Source: Pontibacterium granulatum | Lineage (GTDB): Bacteria > Pseudomonadota > Gammaproteobacteria > Pseudomonadales > Balneatricaceae | Direction: 5' to 3' | DNA length: 64,000 nt | Assembly (NCBI RefSeq): GCF_029961155.1 | Contig: NZ_JASBRH010000008.1 | Span: 62,001 to 126,000 of the forward strand | Made by a program: the position numbers and the translations under genes | The notes under the pieces: model-generated | Database searches by the model: none | Told to the model about the DNA's origin: nothing | What the model saw: the letters and a program-made list of their open reading frames with translations, nothing else | Part shown: positions 46,803 to 56,456 of the stretch, in pieces | How positions within the stretch are numbered: the stretch's first letter is position 1 | Layout: the number at the start of each line of letters is the position of its first letter

Positions 46803-47797
46803 AGGTGATGATGTTTATCGCCTCCAGCCTGGATGGTGGGGCTGAAAAGGTCGTTGCTGATCTCAGTAACGAACTGGCGAGGCAGGGAATTGATGTTGTC
46901 GTCGCCGCGTTTAGAGGCAGCCTCTGGCTGAAGCGCCTGTCCGAGAAGGTGCGTATCCAAGAGCTGACCAGCAGTGAAGAGTGGTACGATCCGCGGTTGT
47001 ATCTACAGCTGCGCAGTATTGTGAAGTCTGAACAGCCTGATGTTGTCCATTCCCACGGAGCAAAGGCGTCCAAGATCATTCTGCGCTTGTCCAAATTGAC
47101 GTCGTTGCGGCAAGTAGCGACGAAGCACAATTCACGTAAAGGGAAGGTGTTTAACGGTCTGGCTCATGTGACAGCCGTTTCCGGCAAGGTGGCTGATTCG
47201 ATCAGGCAGCCGGCGACTGTGATTTATAACGGTGTGCAGCGTGATACAACGCTAAAGCCGGTTAAACAGGGCGGTGCGCTGTCGATACTGGCGGTGGGGC
47301 GGTTGGATCCAATCAAGCGATTTGACTGGTTGATTCGTGAGGTTGCGGCGTCTGGTATCGATTGTACGCTTGATATTGTTGGTGATGGGCCGCAGCGTGG
47401 TGAGTTGGAAGGCTTGATCAAAGAGCTGGATCTGGCAGACAGGGTCAAACTATTGGGCCATCAAAGTGATGTGGCGCAAAGGATGACGCAGAAGCACCTG
47501 GTTGTGATCGCTTCGCGCAGTGAAGGCTTCAGCTTGGTGATGGTGGAAGCGCTGTTTTATGCAAATCTGTTTATCTCTACCGAGGTGGGGGCCGCGCCCG
47601 AATTGTTGCCGGATGCGCTGCTGGTCAAAGAGGGGCAGTTAGCTGATAAGCTGCAGCAAGTGGCTGCTGAATATGACCAGATGCAGGGCAGTTACAATGC
47701 GTTTGTGAGCGAACAGGCAAGTCAGTTTGAGATGCCCTCGGTTGCAGACCGTTATATTGAATATTACCGCTCGCGTTTGACTGAGCAAAGGAACTGA
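46793..47797 (+). CDS. Glycosyltransferase family 4 protein
   Basis: A 334-residue GT-B glycosyltransferase with N-terminal IASSLDGGAEKVVADLS and C-terminal ILAVGRLDPIKRFDWLI plus SRSEGFSLVMVEALFY. It starts with GTG, either at 46793 or at 46799, where GTGA overlaps the previous stop. It is the second of two consecutive family 4 transferases, so likely adds the next sugar in the same chain. Specificity is not evident. Confidence 0.88.
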   Translation: MRVKVMMFIASSLDGGAEKVVADLSNELARQGIDVVVAAFRGSLWLKRLSEKVRIQELTSSEEWYDPRLYLQLRSIVKSEQPDVVHSHGAKASKIILRLSKLTSLRQVATKHNSRKGKVFNGLAHVTAVSGKVADSIRQPATVIYNGVQRDTTLKPVKQGGALSILAVGRLDPIKRFDWLIREVAASGIDCTLDIVGDGPQRGELEGLIKELDLADRVKLLGHQSDVAQRMTQKHLVVIASRSEGFSLVMVEALFYANLFISTEVGAAPELLPDALLVKEGQLADKLQQVAAEYDQMQGSYNAFVSEQASQFEMPSVADRYIEYYRSRLTEQRN

Positions 47798-47802
47798 ATC
47801 AG

Positions 47803-48552
47803 ATGTGGATTGCAATCGCGATCATCGCGTTTCTGCTGATCGCTCTTTACCTGTCGGCGCATTACAACTGGTGGCGACCGAAAGTAGATGAGAATTATCC
47901 GAGGGTACTGATGTATCACAGCATCAACAGATCGGTGGAGGGCATTGCTCCGGATCTGGTGGTTAGCCCAGAGGCTTTCGAGACTCAGCTGCAGTATCTG
48001 AATAAAAACGGGTATAAGTTTTACACTATTTCAGAACTGCTCGAAGCCAAGTCCACCGGCAAGGCCGTTGTACTGACCTTTGACGACGGCTTTCGGGACA
48101 ACTTCACCGAAATGTTTCCGGTCCTGAAGCGTCACAATGCAAAAGCAACTATCTATCTTGCTCCTGACATTGAGGGCATAGAGCGTCTGGACCAACATCA
48201 GATTATCCATATGCGAGACTCCGGATTGGTGGAGTTCGGCGCCCACACCATGCACCATGTGAACCTGGATAAGGCTGAATCTGGTGTGGCGTTTGCAGAG
48301 ATTAACGAGTCAAAAGCAGTCGTTGAGCAGCTCACAGGGCTCGCATGCAAAGCCTTCGCCTACCCGTTTGGTCGATTTAACGATGAGACGGTCGAACAGG
48401 TTAAGAAAGCTGGACTAAGCAGCGCGGTTAGTGTGAAAAAAGGGATCGAGCAGGTCACTGATCCGTTCCGCATCAAGCGTATTTCCGTGTTGGGGAGTAC
48501 TAACTCACTTCAGTTCCATCTAGCCATTACCCGGGGTCGTTACCGCGTATGA
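47803..48552 (+). CDS. Membrane-anchored polysaccharide deacetylase (NodB-type)
   Basis: A 249-residue protein with an N-terminal membrane segment (1-20) and a carbohydrate esterase family 4 domain. Motif 1 is LTFDDGFRDN with the catalytic Asp pair, motif 2 is GAHTMHH with the zinc histidines, and AYPFGRFND is motif 3. It probably removes N-acetyl groups from a surface glycan or lipid-linked sugar at the membrane. It is coupled by ATGA to the following family 2 transferase. A paralogue lies at 50.2 kb. Confidence 0.88.
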   Translation: MWIAIAIIAFLLIALYLSAHYNWWRPKVDENYPRVLMYHSINRSVEGIAPDLVVSPEAFETQLQYLNKNGYKFYTISELLEAKSTGKAVVLTFDDGFRDNFTEMFPVLKRHNAKATIYLAPDIEGIERLDQHQIIHMRDSGLVEFGAHTMHHVNLDKAESGVAFAEINESKAVVEQLTGLACKAFAYPFGRFNDETVEQVKKAGLSSAVSVKKGIEQVTDPFRIKRISVLGSTNSLQFHLAITRGRYRV

Positions 48553-49295
48553 TCAGTGTTTATCTGGTAGTTAAAAACGAAGAACACAATATTGAACGCG
48601 TGCTGAAAAGTGTGCGCGACTTCGACGATATTGTCGTTGTGGATAGCGGCAGCACCGACCGTACCATGGAGCTGGCAGCTAACTACACCGATCGCCTCTT
48701 TTTTCACGAGTGGGCCGGCATGGCGGAACAGAAAGAGTACGCCAAGAGTCTGTGTAAGCACGATTGGGTACTGAACCTGGATGCAGATGAAGAGCTGACA
48801 GATACATTGCGTGCGCAGATCTTTGAGGTTGCGAAGCAGGCGAATGTGAGCGGCGCGAACATCCCAATCCAGGAACACTTTATCGGCAAAGCGGTCCACG
48901 CCAAGACCAAAAAGAATCGCCACATTCGATTCTTCCGCCAGAGCCAGGGGGCATACGGGAAAGAGCGTTTCCATGAAAGCCCGATTGTGAAGGGCAACAT
49001 CGTCGAGCTGGACGGAGCGATTAACCACTACGGAGAAGTGTCGGTTGAGGTGAAGGTCGACAAGATCAATCGCTATTCTTCTGGTAAAGCACTGGATAAG
49101 TTCGATAAGGGCAAGAAAAGCAGCTTGGCGAAATTGTTGTTGGTAATGCCGGTGACCTTCCTGAAGTCATACTTCCTGCGGCGCAACTGTTACAACGGTC
49201 GTCGGGGCTTTATTGGCAGCATGATCAATGCGTTTTATGCGTTTTTGAAGGAAGCGAAGCTGTATGAGTTGGAGTTGAAGGGGCGAGACAAGTAG
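48549..49295 (+). CDS. Glycosyltransferase family 2 protein (WaaE/KdtX-like)
   Basis: A 248-residue GT-A transferase: ISVYLVVKNEEHNIERVL at the start, DDIVVVDSGSTDRT, and the metal-binding LDADEELTD. The compact size and ending resemble LPS core beta-glucosyltransferases of the WaaE/KdtX group. It is the last gene of the tightly coupled 44.8-49.3 kb operon. Confidence 0.87.
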   Translation: MISVYLVVKNEEHNIERVLKSVRDFDDIVVVDSGSTDRTMELAANYTDRLFFHEWAGMAEQKEYAKSLCKHDWVLNLDADEELTDTLRAQIFEVAKQANVSGANIPIQEHFIGKAVHAKTKKNRHIRFFRQSQGAYGKERFHESPIVKGNIVELDGAINHYGEVSVEVKVDKINRYSSGKALDKFDKGKKSSLAKLLLVMPVTFLKSYFLRRNCYNGRRGFIGSMINAFYAFLKEAKLYELELKGRDK

Positions 49296-49306
49296 AGCCT
49301 TGTTAT

Positions 49307-50038
49307 TTATTGCTTCAGTAGTTCTTCTGCAAGTGGAAGCATTGCTTTTGCCACAAGTTGGCATGCTTCTTCTGAAAGATGGACAGCGTCGTCGAACATC
49401 CGCTCCCGTGGGAAAGGTTTTACGATCTCTTTAGTATCCAAATACCGTCCGTTGTAGCGTGTTGCGGTGTCTCTGAGAATCTCGTCGTAGCGGTTTAATA
49501 TAGCGTTACGCGCTTCGTCCTGAGTAGGAGCTGCTCCCCAAATTAAAATTTTAAGCTGGGGGGTGGTGGTGAGCAGTTCTTCAATAATCTGAGATACATT
49601 TGCCCTGAACTCATGTTCTTCTACAACTGGGCCCACAGGTATTAGCTTTCGTAGTGTTTGGCTGCGGAGTTTTTTCTTTAGGGATTTGAGGAGCTTTCTC
49701 CCTTGGCGTTTTATCGGATTATCCGGATAGTAGCTGATGTAGAGCTTGGGAATTGATGTGATCCAGGCATCTACCAATCCAAAACTCAGTAAAAGTAGCC
49801 TTGTGCCAGAGCTGGTGGCTTCTTGAACTCTTTCCATTCCTTCTCGGCTTGTGTGCATTGCTGCGCCGAGGTTAGTGACATTAATTTCCATGTTCCGATA
49901 GGTGCGTAGATGCTGGCTGAGCATGTCTGGTACATTCTGGTTGCCTATGCCGCAGGTATTACAGTCGCCGATAGCCAGAATGTTAAGAGCTTCTATGTCG
50001 CGAGCATTGCGGAGAGAGTTTGAATGATTATTTTTCAT
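49307..50038 (-). CDS. SGNH-hydrolase-like protein with Cys at the nucleophile position
   Basis: A 243-residue cytoplasmic-looking protein without a signal peptide. Block I of the SGNH fold appears as LAIGDCNTCGIGN, where the usual GDS has become GDC; block V near the C-terminus is DDAVHLSEEA with the catalytic Asp-x-x-His pattern. Two further cysteines are close to block I. It lies on the opposite strand in an AT-richer patch of the LPS locus and could be a sugar O-acetyl esterase/transferase relative, a thiol-based version, or inactive. The codon for this Cys is TGT, one base from a Ser codon. Confidence 0.72.
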   Translation of the reverse strand: MKNNHSNSLRNARDIEALNILAIGDCNTCGIGNQNVPDMLSQHLRTYRNMEINVTNLGAAMHTSREGMERVQEATSSGTRLLLLSFGLVDAWITSIPKLYISYYPDNPIKRQGRKLLKSLKKKLRSQTLRKLIPVGPVVEEHEFRANVSQIIEELLTTTPQLKILIWGAAPTQDEARNAILNRYDEILRDTATRYNGRYLDTKEIVKPFPRERMFDDAVHLSEEACQLVAKAMLPLAEELLKQ

Positions 50039-50204
50039 TTGGTCACCGGTCGAAGGTATAGATAATGGTTCTCTCGGAAGCTGAATGATTAATGCAACGG
50101 CTATATAATAGCTAACCGGTTCTGTGACGTCATGAGATAGTGTTGCTGGTTAGAGATTTGATGTCTGGTTTCATTTCCTGTCAATAACACTTTATTTACA
50201 AACT

Positions 50205-51053
50205 TTGCTGCGTTCAGAGCCTGGAGAATATGAAAAGTCGGATTGCAAGGAAGTTGTTTTGAATTGGACGCGCATGATAACGGGATTGAGGCTAGGAGCT
50301 AAGGAATGCTACCAAGCCCCAAGGATTCTGATGTACCACATGATCGCTGAAAGATTGCCTCGGCGATACTACAGCGATGGTCAAAAAGTAAAAAACTTCC
50401 TTCGTGTTGAACCTGAAGCCTTCGAAGCACAAGTGATTTGGCTCAAAGACAACGGCTTTAGCTTCTTTACTATGTCTGACGTACTTCGTGAAGACCTTCC
50501 AGAGCGTTCTGTGTTTTTAACGTTTGATGATGGTTTTGCAGACAACTATCTACACGCTTTCCCAATTCTGAAAAAACACAATGTAAGTGCGACTGTGTAT
50601 TTAGTGACCAATCGTTTTGAGCGAAACTGGTCCACTGATCGTGCAACTTCACTAGAGTCGGCGGAGTTAAATGATCAGGATATGCTATCCCATGAGCAAG
50701 TCATTGAAATGGTTAATAGTGGTTTAGTGGAATTAGGGGGGCATACGTTAGATCATGCCCGCCTGACCTGCGTGTCAGGAAGTGAAGCATTTGAACAAAT
50801 TTTGGCATCGAAGTTAGAAATTGAGCGATTGTACGATGTGCAATGCACAAGTTTTGCTTACCCTTTCGGTTTTTACGACGATGAATGCGTATCTGCTGTC
50901 GAACGAGCAGGTTTTAAAAACGCTTGTACTACGGACTACGGTACGGATTTGAATCGAGCGGATGCTAGATTCCGATTGAAGCGCATAATGGTAAGCGGTA
51001 ACGACTCCATGAAGAAGTTTGTTCGTAAGATAAAGCTGGGCGACAGTTGCTAA
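50205..51053 (+). CDS. Polysaccharide deacetylase (NodB-type), second copy
   Basis: A family 4 carbohydrate esterase with LTFDDGFADNYLHAFP, GGHTLDHARL and YPFGFYDDE, so the catalytic Asp and zinc His residues are intact. Of the possible starts, TTG at 50259 has AAGGAAG six bases upstream and ATG at 50274 gives 259 residues; the listed TTG at 50205 is the longest frame. No N-terminal membrane anchor is visible, unlike the copy at 47.8 kb. The AT-rich composition and 280 bp of flanking non-coding DNA suggest it came with the neighbouring SGNH and WaaL-like genes as a variable surface-glycan patch. Confidence 0.84.
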   Translation: MLRSEPGEYEKSDCKEVVLNWTRMITGLRLGAKECYQAPRILMYHMIAERLPRRYYSDGQKVKNFLRVEPEAFEAQVIWLKDNGFSFFTMSDVLREDLPERSVFLTFDDGFADNYLHAFPILKKHNVSATVYLVTNRFERNWSTDRATSLESAELNDQDMLSHEQVIEMVNSGLVELGGHTLDHARLTCVSGSEAFEQILASKLEIERLYDVQCTSFAYPFGFYDDECVSAVERAGFKNACTTDYGTDLNRADARFRLKRIMVSGNDSMKKFVRKIKLGDSC

Positions 51054-51084
51054 CGCTTTTGTTTTATAGCCCTCAAATCCTGAA

Positions 51085-52338
51085 TTGATTGGTGTAACTG
51101 TGAGCCTGAGACTTTATTGGCCGGTAGTATTGGCCTTGCTTGCGATCTTTCTGCAGCCGTTTGGCCGTGTAGTTGAGCTGCCTGTCCTAGTGATGGCCTT
51201 GGTTGGTTTGCATGATGTAATCAGAAACACTGGCTCGATACGAATGCAGCGCTCTTTTAAAATCTTAAGCGCCCTGTTTCTTTGTTTTTGGTTGCCCGCG
51301 TTATTCTCTCTTCCGGATGCTGTGCATTTTGAAAAGTCGTTTGCAACATGGCTTGGGATCTTGCGCTTCTATTTGGCGGGTATCTTTATCTTGTCCCGCT
51401 TGGGTACACCGGAAAGCATTAGAGCTATAGTGGGGGGCATTGCCTTTATTGCTCTATTTTGGGCTGTTGACAATATTTTTCAGGCTGTAACTGGTTTTGA
51501 CTTCTTTGGCAGACCGCCCGTAAAAGGGCGAATCCCTGGTATCTTTGGTGATTCACCACGTTCTGGTTGGATGCTTATACCTATAGCATTTGTATCTGCA
51601 TTGTATTTTTGGCAACAATTTCGACGGCCTTTAGCGCTGGTGTTCACCGTTGTCGTATTTATAGCGATCATTTTGAGTGGTGATCGAGGCGCAATTATTG
51701 CTGTTTTTTGGGCTGTGTCAGCGTTGGCATTATTTGGCTTTATTCTAGGTCACCGGGTAAGGCTGAAAAATTTATTGATTGGAATCGGAGTTGTTGCTGT
51801 TGCTTGCGTAAGTGCCTTTCAGGTGCCGCAGGTTGCTGAACGATTTGAGAAAACTACCGCGGTTCTTGAAGGTGGTGGGTATGAAGCATGGGATAAAGCT
51901 ACATCGCGTCGACTAACTCTCTGGAGTACTGCGGTGAAGATTGTCGCAGACAATCCAACCAATGGCGTGGGAGTTAGGGGGTTTCGTTATGCTTATCCAG
52001 ATTACGCACCAGATGGCGATCGCTATGTAGATGGTGGGGTTGGTGCTTATCATGCGCATCAGATCGTCATCGAGTTGTTGGCTGATACGGGCATTCTTGG
52101 TCTTGTGGGGTATATTATTGCACTTGGTATATTTGTATGGCTTGCGCGGGAAGCAACTGAACGAAAAAACCTTCTGGCACTTGGATACTTGGCTTCAGTG
52201 GTTGGAGTGTTAATGCCACTGAACTCTCACCTTTCATTTTACTCGTCATATTGGGCTCAAGCTTGTTGGTTTTTGTTTGCTGCCACGATCGCCGCAGTAT
52301 TTTACGAAAAGCGAGATGTCGAAAGAGCGGGAGTCTAA
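51085..52338 (+). CDS. O-antigen ligase/polymerase family protein (WaaL-like)
   Basis: A 417-residue inner membrane protein with about ten to twelve hydrophobic segments and the Wzy_C-type loop in the C-terminal half, including YHAHQIVIELLADTGILGLVG. This family attaches O-antigen to lipid A-core in the periplasm or polymerises O-units. The start is uncertain: TTG at 51085 or GTG at 51100, neither with a strong ribosome binding site. It is AT-rich compared with flanking housekeeping genes, as usual for O-antigen functions. Confidence 0.84.
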   Translation: MIGVTVSLRLYWPVVLALLAIFLQPFGRVVELPVLVMALVGLHDVIRNTGSIRMQRSFKILSALFLCFWLPALFSLPDAVHFEKSFATWLGILRFYLAGIFILSRLGTPESIRAIVGGIAFIALFWAVDNIFQAVTGFDFFGRPPVKGRIPGIFGDSPRSGWMLIPIAFVSALYFWQQFRRPLALVFTVVVFIAIILSGDRGAIIAVFWAVSALALFGFILGHRVRLKNLLIGIGVVAVACVSAFQVPQVAERFEKTTAVLEGGGYEAWDKATSRRLTLWSTAVKIVADNPTNGVGVRGFRYAYPDYAPDGDRYVDGGVGAYHAHQIVIELLADTGILGLVGYIIALGIFVWLAREATERKNLLALGYLASVVGVLMPLNSHLSFYSSYWAQACWFLFAATIAAVFYEKRDVERAGV

Positions 52339-53264
52339 CTTCCGCTCTTTTCATAAAGAATGCCTTTCCGTTCTGGGTGCGTTTTAAAGCGGCGATGTAC
52401 CCACATATACTGTGTTGGGAATTCCCTGATCGCTTTTTCTAGCATTGAATTGACGTGAGCGGTGTCGTTTTCTTCGTCTTTGGTTGGGAAAGGCTCAAGG
52501 GCAGGAGAGATGGTTAGTTTATAACCTCCGTGCGGTAGCCTGTATTGCCCAAAGATCATCACTTTGGCTTTCCCCAAACGGGCCAGCTTAGATGTTGCCG
52601 GCACAGTTGCCGCAGTGACACCAAAAAACGGGACGTAGACAGACTGTTTGGGGCCCATGTCCTGATCGGGCGCAAACCACACTATCCCACCGCCACGCAG
52701 TTCTTTAACAATGGCGCGACTATTTTCGTTATCGATGAGCTTTCCTACAAAGCGCGAACGCCCCTGGCAGATGAACTTATCAAACAGAGGGTTGTTGTGG
52801 GGACGGTAAACCGTATCGAACTTAAGGTGTTGTCCGAGTAGAAAGCCGCCTAGATCGAGTGTGGAGTAGTGGGCTCCGGTAAGGAGTACTCCGTTTCCGT
52901 CCGCCTGTGCTTGTTGAAGGTGCTCTAAACCTTCGATAATGCACCTGTTTTCGAAACGTTCCGGTTTAGACCACCACGCCATTGCTGTTTCAAAAATACC
53001 AATGGCATTGTTTTCAAACACCTCTACGGCCATCGTTTTGCGTTCTGTTTCCGATTTTTCCGGAAAACAAAGAGACAGGTTTACCTCAACTATATGGCGC
53101 CGTTTCTTTACTGCTTTGTAGAGAATGCGTCCAAGCATACGACCAAGCAGATACTGAAACTTCATCGGCAAAAGGCAGATTAATCGCAACGACAGGATGC
53201 CCAGCCATGTGGGCCAGTAGCGAGGTGCTAGGAAGGAATTCTCAGACACATTATTTTCCATCAA
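52335..53264 (-). CDS. Lipid A biosynthesis late acyltransferase (LpxL/HtrB family)
   Basis: A 309-residue acyltransferase that adds a secondary acyl chain to Kdo-lipid A at the inner membrane. An N-terminal membrane segment (about 18-35) is followed by the catalytic H-x4-D motif as AHYSTLDLGG with H132 and D137, and RPHNNPLFD downstream. It is convergent with the WaaL-like gene (four-base overlap of stops) and divergent from msbA. Which position it acylates (LpxL or LpxM type) is not clear. Confidence 0.9.
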   Translation of the reverse strand: MMENNVSENSFLAPRYWPTWLGILSLRLICLLPMKFQYLLGRMLGRILYKAVKKRRHIVEVNLSLCFPEKSETERKTMAVEVFENNAIGIFETAMAWWSKPERFENRCIIEGLEHLQQAQADGNGVLLTGAHYSTLDLGGFLLGQHLKFDTVYRPHNNPLFDKFICQGRSRFVGKLIDNENSRAIVKELRGGGIVWFAPDQDMGPKQSVYVPFFGVTAATVPATSKLARLGKAKVMIFGQYRLPHGGYKLTISPALEPFPTKDEENDTAHVNSMLEKAIREFPTQYMWVHRRFKTHPERKGILYEKSGS

Positions 53265-53385
53265 ATATTACCGGTCGTTATTGTACTCACTAGAATAATT
53301 CCATGACAGTGCTGCGGATATGACCGTGTCCATGAATAACGTTATACTGCACCCTCCATCGGTTGCCCCCCCTCATATCTTGATA

Positions 53386-55149
53386 ATGACAGACCCGAAA
53401 CCCGCTCAACAGTTCTCAGCCTGGCTTATTTATCTGCGTTTGCTGAATTACGTGAAGCCCTATTGGTTAGCTTTTTTAGTCAGTGTCTTGGGCTTTGGTC
53501 TTTACGCTGCGACACAGGCAGGCTTTGCCAAGTGGCTGGAGTTTGTGGTTGATAGTGTCAGCGAAGGACAGCTGGATCAGCGAACCTGGCTGGCAACGTC
53601 GGTGGTTGGGTTATTCGTGGTGCGTGGAATCGGTAGCTTCCTTGGTATGTATAGTGTTGCCTACGCCGCCCGCCATGTGGTCAACAAGCTGCGAATAGAC
53701 CTGTTTGATCATATGGTGATCCTGCCAAGCAGTTACTTTCACAGCCAGTCATCCGGGCAGCTGTTATCGCGCTTCACTTACAATGTTGAGCAGGTTACCG
53801 ATTCGGTCACCATTGCACTGCGTATTATTCTACGCGAGGGTCTAACTGTTATCGGGTTGTTCGGTTATCTGCTGTACCTGAACTGGAAGCTGACCATGAT
53901 ATTCCTGGTTGTTATGCCTATTGTGGGTATCGTTGTCAGTTTCGCGGCGAAGCGCTTTCGCAAGATCAGTAATCGCATACAGCAAAGTGTCGGAGATGTT
54001 GCCCACGTGGCAGCTGAAACCATCGACGGTATAGATGTGGTTCGGGTGTTCGGTGGGCGCGAACGCGAGAAAGAGCGTTTCCATGAGGCGAGCGAGAACA
54101 ACCGTCGTCAGTTTATGAAACAGGTGGTGACCGAAGCGGTAAGTACACCGCTGGTTCAATTGATTGTCGCATCCGCATTGGCTTTTCTTGTGTATGTGGC
54201 AATGCACCCGTCGTTGATGGCACATATGACAGCAGGCCAGTTCATATCCTTTATTACTGCGGCAGGCATGATTGCCAAACCGTTGCGTCAGCTTACCGAG
54301 ATAAATGGCATTATCCAGAAAGGGATTGCGGCAGCCGCCAGTCTCTTTGAGGTTATGGATCAGACGCCTGAACAAGATACCGGTACGAGAGCTCTGTCTA
54401 TTGCAAAAGGACATGTGGCGCTAAACCAGGTTCAGTTCCGTTACGGTGAAGCATGTGAAGTTGTACTCAAAGGTATCGATTTAGATGTTCGATCTGGAGA
54501 ATCCATCGCCTTTGTAGGCCGCTCCGGCAGTGGTAAATCTACATTGGTGAGTTTGCTGCCCCGCTTTAACGAGCCTACCTCGGGTGAAATCCTCTTGGAC
54601 GGCGTGCCGCTGCAGGAATACACCCTGGATTCCCTGCGTGAGCAGATCGCCATCGTGAATCAAAATGTGGTGCTGTTTGACGGCACCATAGCCGACAACA
54701 TCGCCTACGGTGCGTTGGCAGGTCGAAGCCCTAACGAGATTCGCGCGGCAGCTAAAGCGGCACATGTCGTTGAATTTACAGACAAACTGCCGGATGGCCT
54801 GGATACAGTAATCGGGTCAGAGGGTATCAGCCTGTCTGGTGGTCAGCGTCAGCGTGTGGCGATTGCCCGCGCACTGCTTAAGGATGCGCCGATCCTGATC
54901 CTTGATGAAGCGACTTCAGCGCTCGATTCTGAATCCGAGCGTCATATTCAGGATGCGATGCACAATGTAATGCGGGGGCGCACTACCTTTATTATCGCAC
55001 ACCGTCTGTCCACTATTGAGGATGTGGACCGAATTGTTGTGCTGGACGAAGGGCAGATTGCGGAAGTTGGCAGTCATGATGAGCTGTTGGCGAAAAACGG
55101 TATCTACGCTCAGCTGCACAGCCTGCAGTATCAGCGCGTGGCTGAATAA
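53386..55149 (+). CDS. msbA: Lipid A export ATP-binding/permease protein MsbA
   Basis: MsbA flips lipid A-core across the inner membrane. The half-transporter has six membrane segments in the N-terminal domain and an ABC domain with Walker A GRSGSGKST, signature LSGGQRQRVAIARALL and Walker B ILILDEATSALD. Starting at 53386 gives 587 residues, close to E. coli MsbA (582); ATGs at 53320 and 53332 in the same frame are possible and no start has a clear ribosome binding site. waaA follows 21 bp downstream. Confidence 0.94.
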   Translation: MTDPKPAQQFSAWLIYLRLLNYVKPYWLAFLVSVLGFGLYAATQAGFAKWLEFVVDSVSEGQLDQRTWLATSVVGLFVVRGIGSFLGMYSVAYAARHVVNKLRIDLFDHMVILPSSYFHSQSSGQLLSRFTYNVEQVTDSVTIALRIILREGLTVIGLFGYLLYLNWKLTMIFLVVMPIVGIVVSFAAKRFRKISNRIQQSVGDVAHVAAETIDGIDVVRVFGGREREKERFHEASENNRRQFMKQVVTEAVSTPLVQLIVASALAFLVYVAMHPSLMAHMTAGQFISFITAAGMIAKPLRQLTEINGIIQKGIAAAASLFEVMDQTPEQDTGTRALSIAKGHVALNQVQFRYGEACEVVLKGIDLDVRSGESIAFVGRSGSGKSTLVSLLPRFNEPTSGEILLDGVPLQEYTLDSLREQIAIVNQNVVLFDGTIADNIAYGALAGRSPNEIRAAAKAAHVVEFTDKLPDGLDTVIGSEGISLSGGQRQRVAIARALLKDAPILILDEATSALDSESERHIQDAMHNVMRGRTTFIIAHRLSTIEDVDRIVVLDEGQIAEVGSHDELLAKNGIYAQLHSLQYQRVAE

Positions 55150-55170
55150 GCGATCTAGGAGACTGGTATC

Positions 55171-56442
55171 ATGGCTCGATGGCTCTATTCCGCTGTCTGG
55201 TATCTGGCGTTGCCACTGGTGCTGCGACGACTGCGCAAACGTGCACAGAAAGCACCTGCCTATGGTGAGCGGGTGGGGGAGCGCTTCGGTAAGGTGCCAG
55301 TCCGAGACGATAAGCCGTTATGGATCCATTCTGTCTCTGTTGGTGAAACCGTGGCTATCGCTCCGTTAGTCAAACTGCTGCTGAAGCGTCAGCCTGAATT
55401 GCCTATCCTGATGACCACGATGACCCCCACCGGTGCCGAGCGCGTACGCGATCTGTTTGGGGATCAGGTGCAGCACCTCTACTGTCCGTACGATCTCCCC
55501 CATGCGTTAAGTCGTTTTATGCAGCGGATCAACCCGCGTGCGTTGATTGTGGTGGAAACCGAACTCTGGCCTAACGTGGTGGCAGCCTGCAGGTCACGCA
55601 ATGTACCGGTGCTGCTGGCCAATGCCCGTCTTTCAGCACGTTCCGCAAAAGGATATGCGAAGTTCTCTGCGTTAACGCGCCCGATGCTAAAAAGCCTGTC
55701 GCGGGTGGCTGCGCAAAACCAGACCGACGGTAACCGCTTTGTTGAACTGGGTCTGCCACCGGAAAAGCTTGTTGTGACCGGTAGTGTGAAGTTTGATATC
55801 TCGGTACCAGAGAGCGCCAAGAAGGAAGCTGCAGGTCTTCGAAAGCAGTGGGGAATCGAGCGTCCTGTGATCGTCGCGGGCAGTACCCATGAGGGCGAAG
55901 AGTCAATGCTGCTTGATCTGTATGCCCGCCTGCTCGACAAGATCCCCGATCTGCTGATGGTATTGGTGCCCCGTCATCCGGAACGTTTCGATGGGGTGAA
56001 TACACTGACCTCCAAACGCGGCTTTAAAGTCACCCGTCGCAGCGGTGGTGATCCCAATGCCGAAACCCAGATCTACGTGGGAGACACCATGGGCGATCTG
56101 TTGATGCTGTACGCTTCCGCCGATTTGGCCTTTGTCGGAGGCAGTCTTGTAGAGCGTGGCGGCCATAATCCATTGGAGCCTGCTGCATTGGCGAAACCGG
56201 TGATCATGGGCGAGTACGTGTTCAACTTTGCGGTGATCTGCGAAGCGTTGAAAGAGGCGGGCGGTCTGGTGTTGGTCGGCTCGTTGGATGAGCTTGAGCA
56301 GCACAGCCTCAGTGTACTGAAAGATCCTCAACGGGCGGCGCAGCTCGGGACAGCGGCCGCTGCCTTTGTGAAGGAGAATCAGGGCGCACTTGAGCGACTG
56401 TACCAACAGGTAGAGTCGATCTGTCTGGGCGCGCCCAAATAA
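55171..56442 (+). CDS. waaA: 3-deoxy-D-manno-octulosonic acid transferase WaaA
   Basis: WaaA (KdtA) adds Kdo to lipid IVA. The 423-residue protein has an N-terminal membrane segment, WIHSVSVGETVAIAPL, ETELWPNVV and the C-terminal donor-binding FVGGSLVERGGHNPLEPAALAKPV, all typical of the family. The ATG at 55171 follows TAGGAG. It shares the transcript of msbA. Confidence 0.95.
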   Translation: MARWLYSAVWYLALPLVLRRLRKRAQKAPAYGERVGERFGKVPVRDDKPLWIHSVSVGETVAIAPLVKLLLKRQPELPILMTTMTPTGAERVRDLFGDQVQHLYCPYDLPHALSRFMQRINPRALIVVETELWPNVVAACRSRNVPVLLANARLSARSAKGYAKFSALTRPMLKSLSRVAAQNQTDGNRFVELGLPPEKLVVTGSVKFDISVPESAKKEAAGLRKQWGIERPVIVAGSTHEGEESMLLDLYARLLDKIPDLLMVLVPRHPERFDGVNTLTSKRGFKVTRRSGGDPNAETQIYVGDTMGDLLMLYASADLAFVGGSLVERGGHNPLEPAALAKPVIMGEYVFNFAVICEALKEAGGLVLVGSLDELEQHSLSVLKDPQRAAQLGTAAAAFVKENQGALERLYQQVESICLGAPK

Positions 56443-56456
56443 CTGACCTTTAGTAA

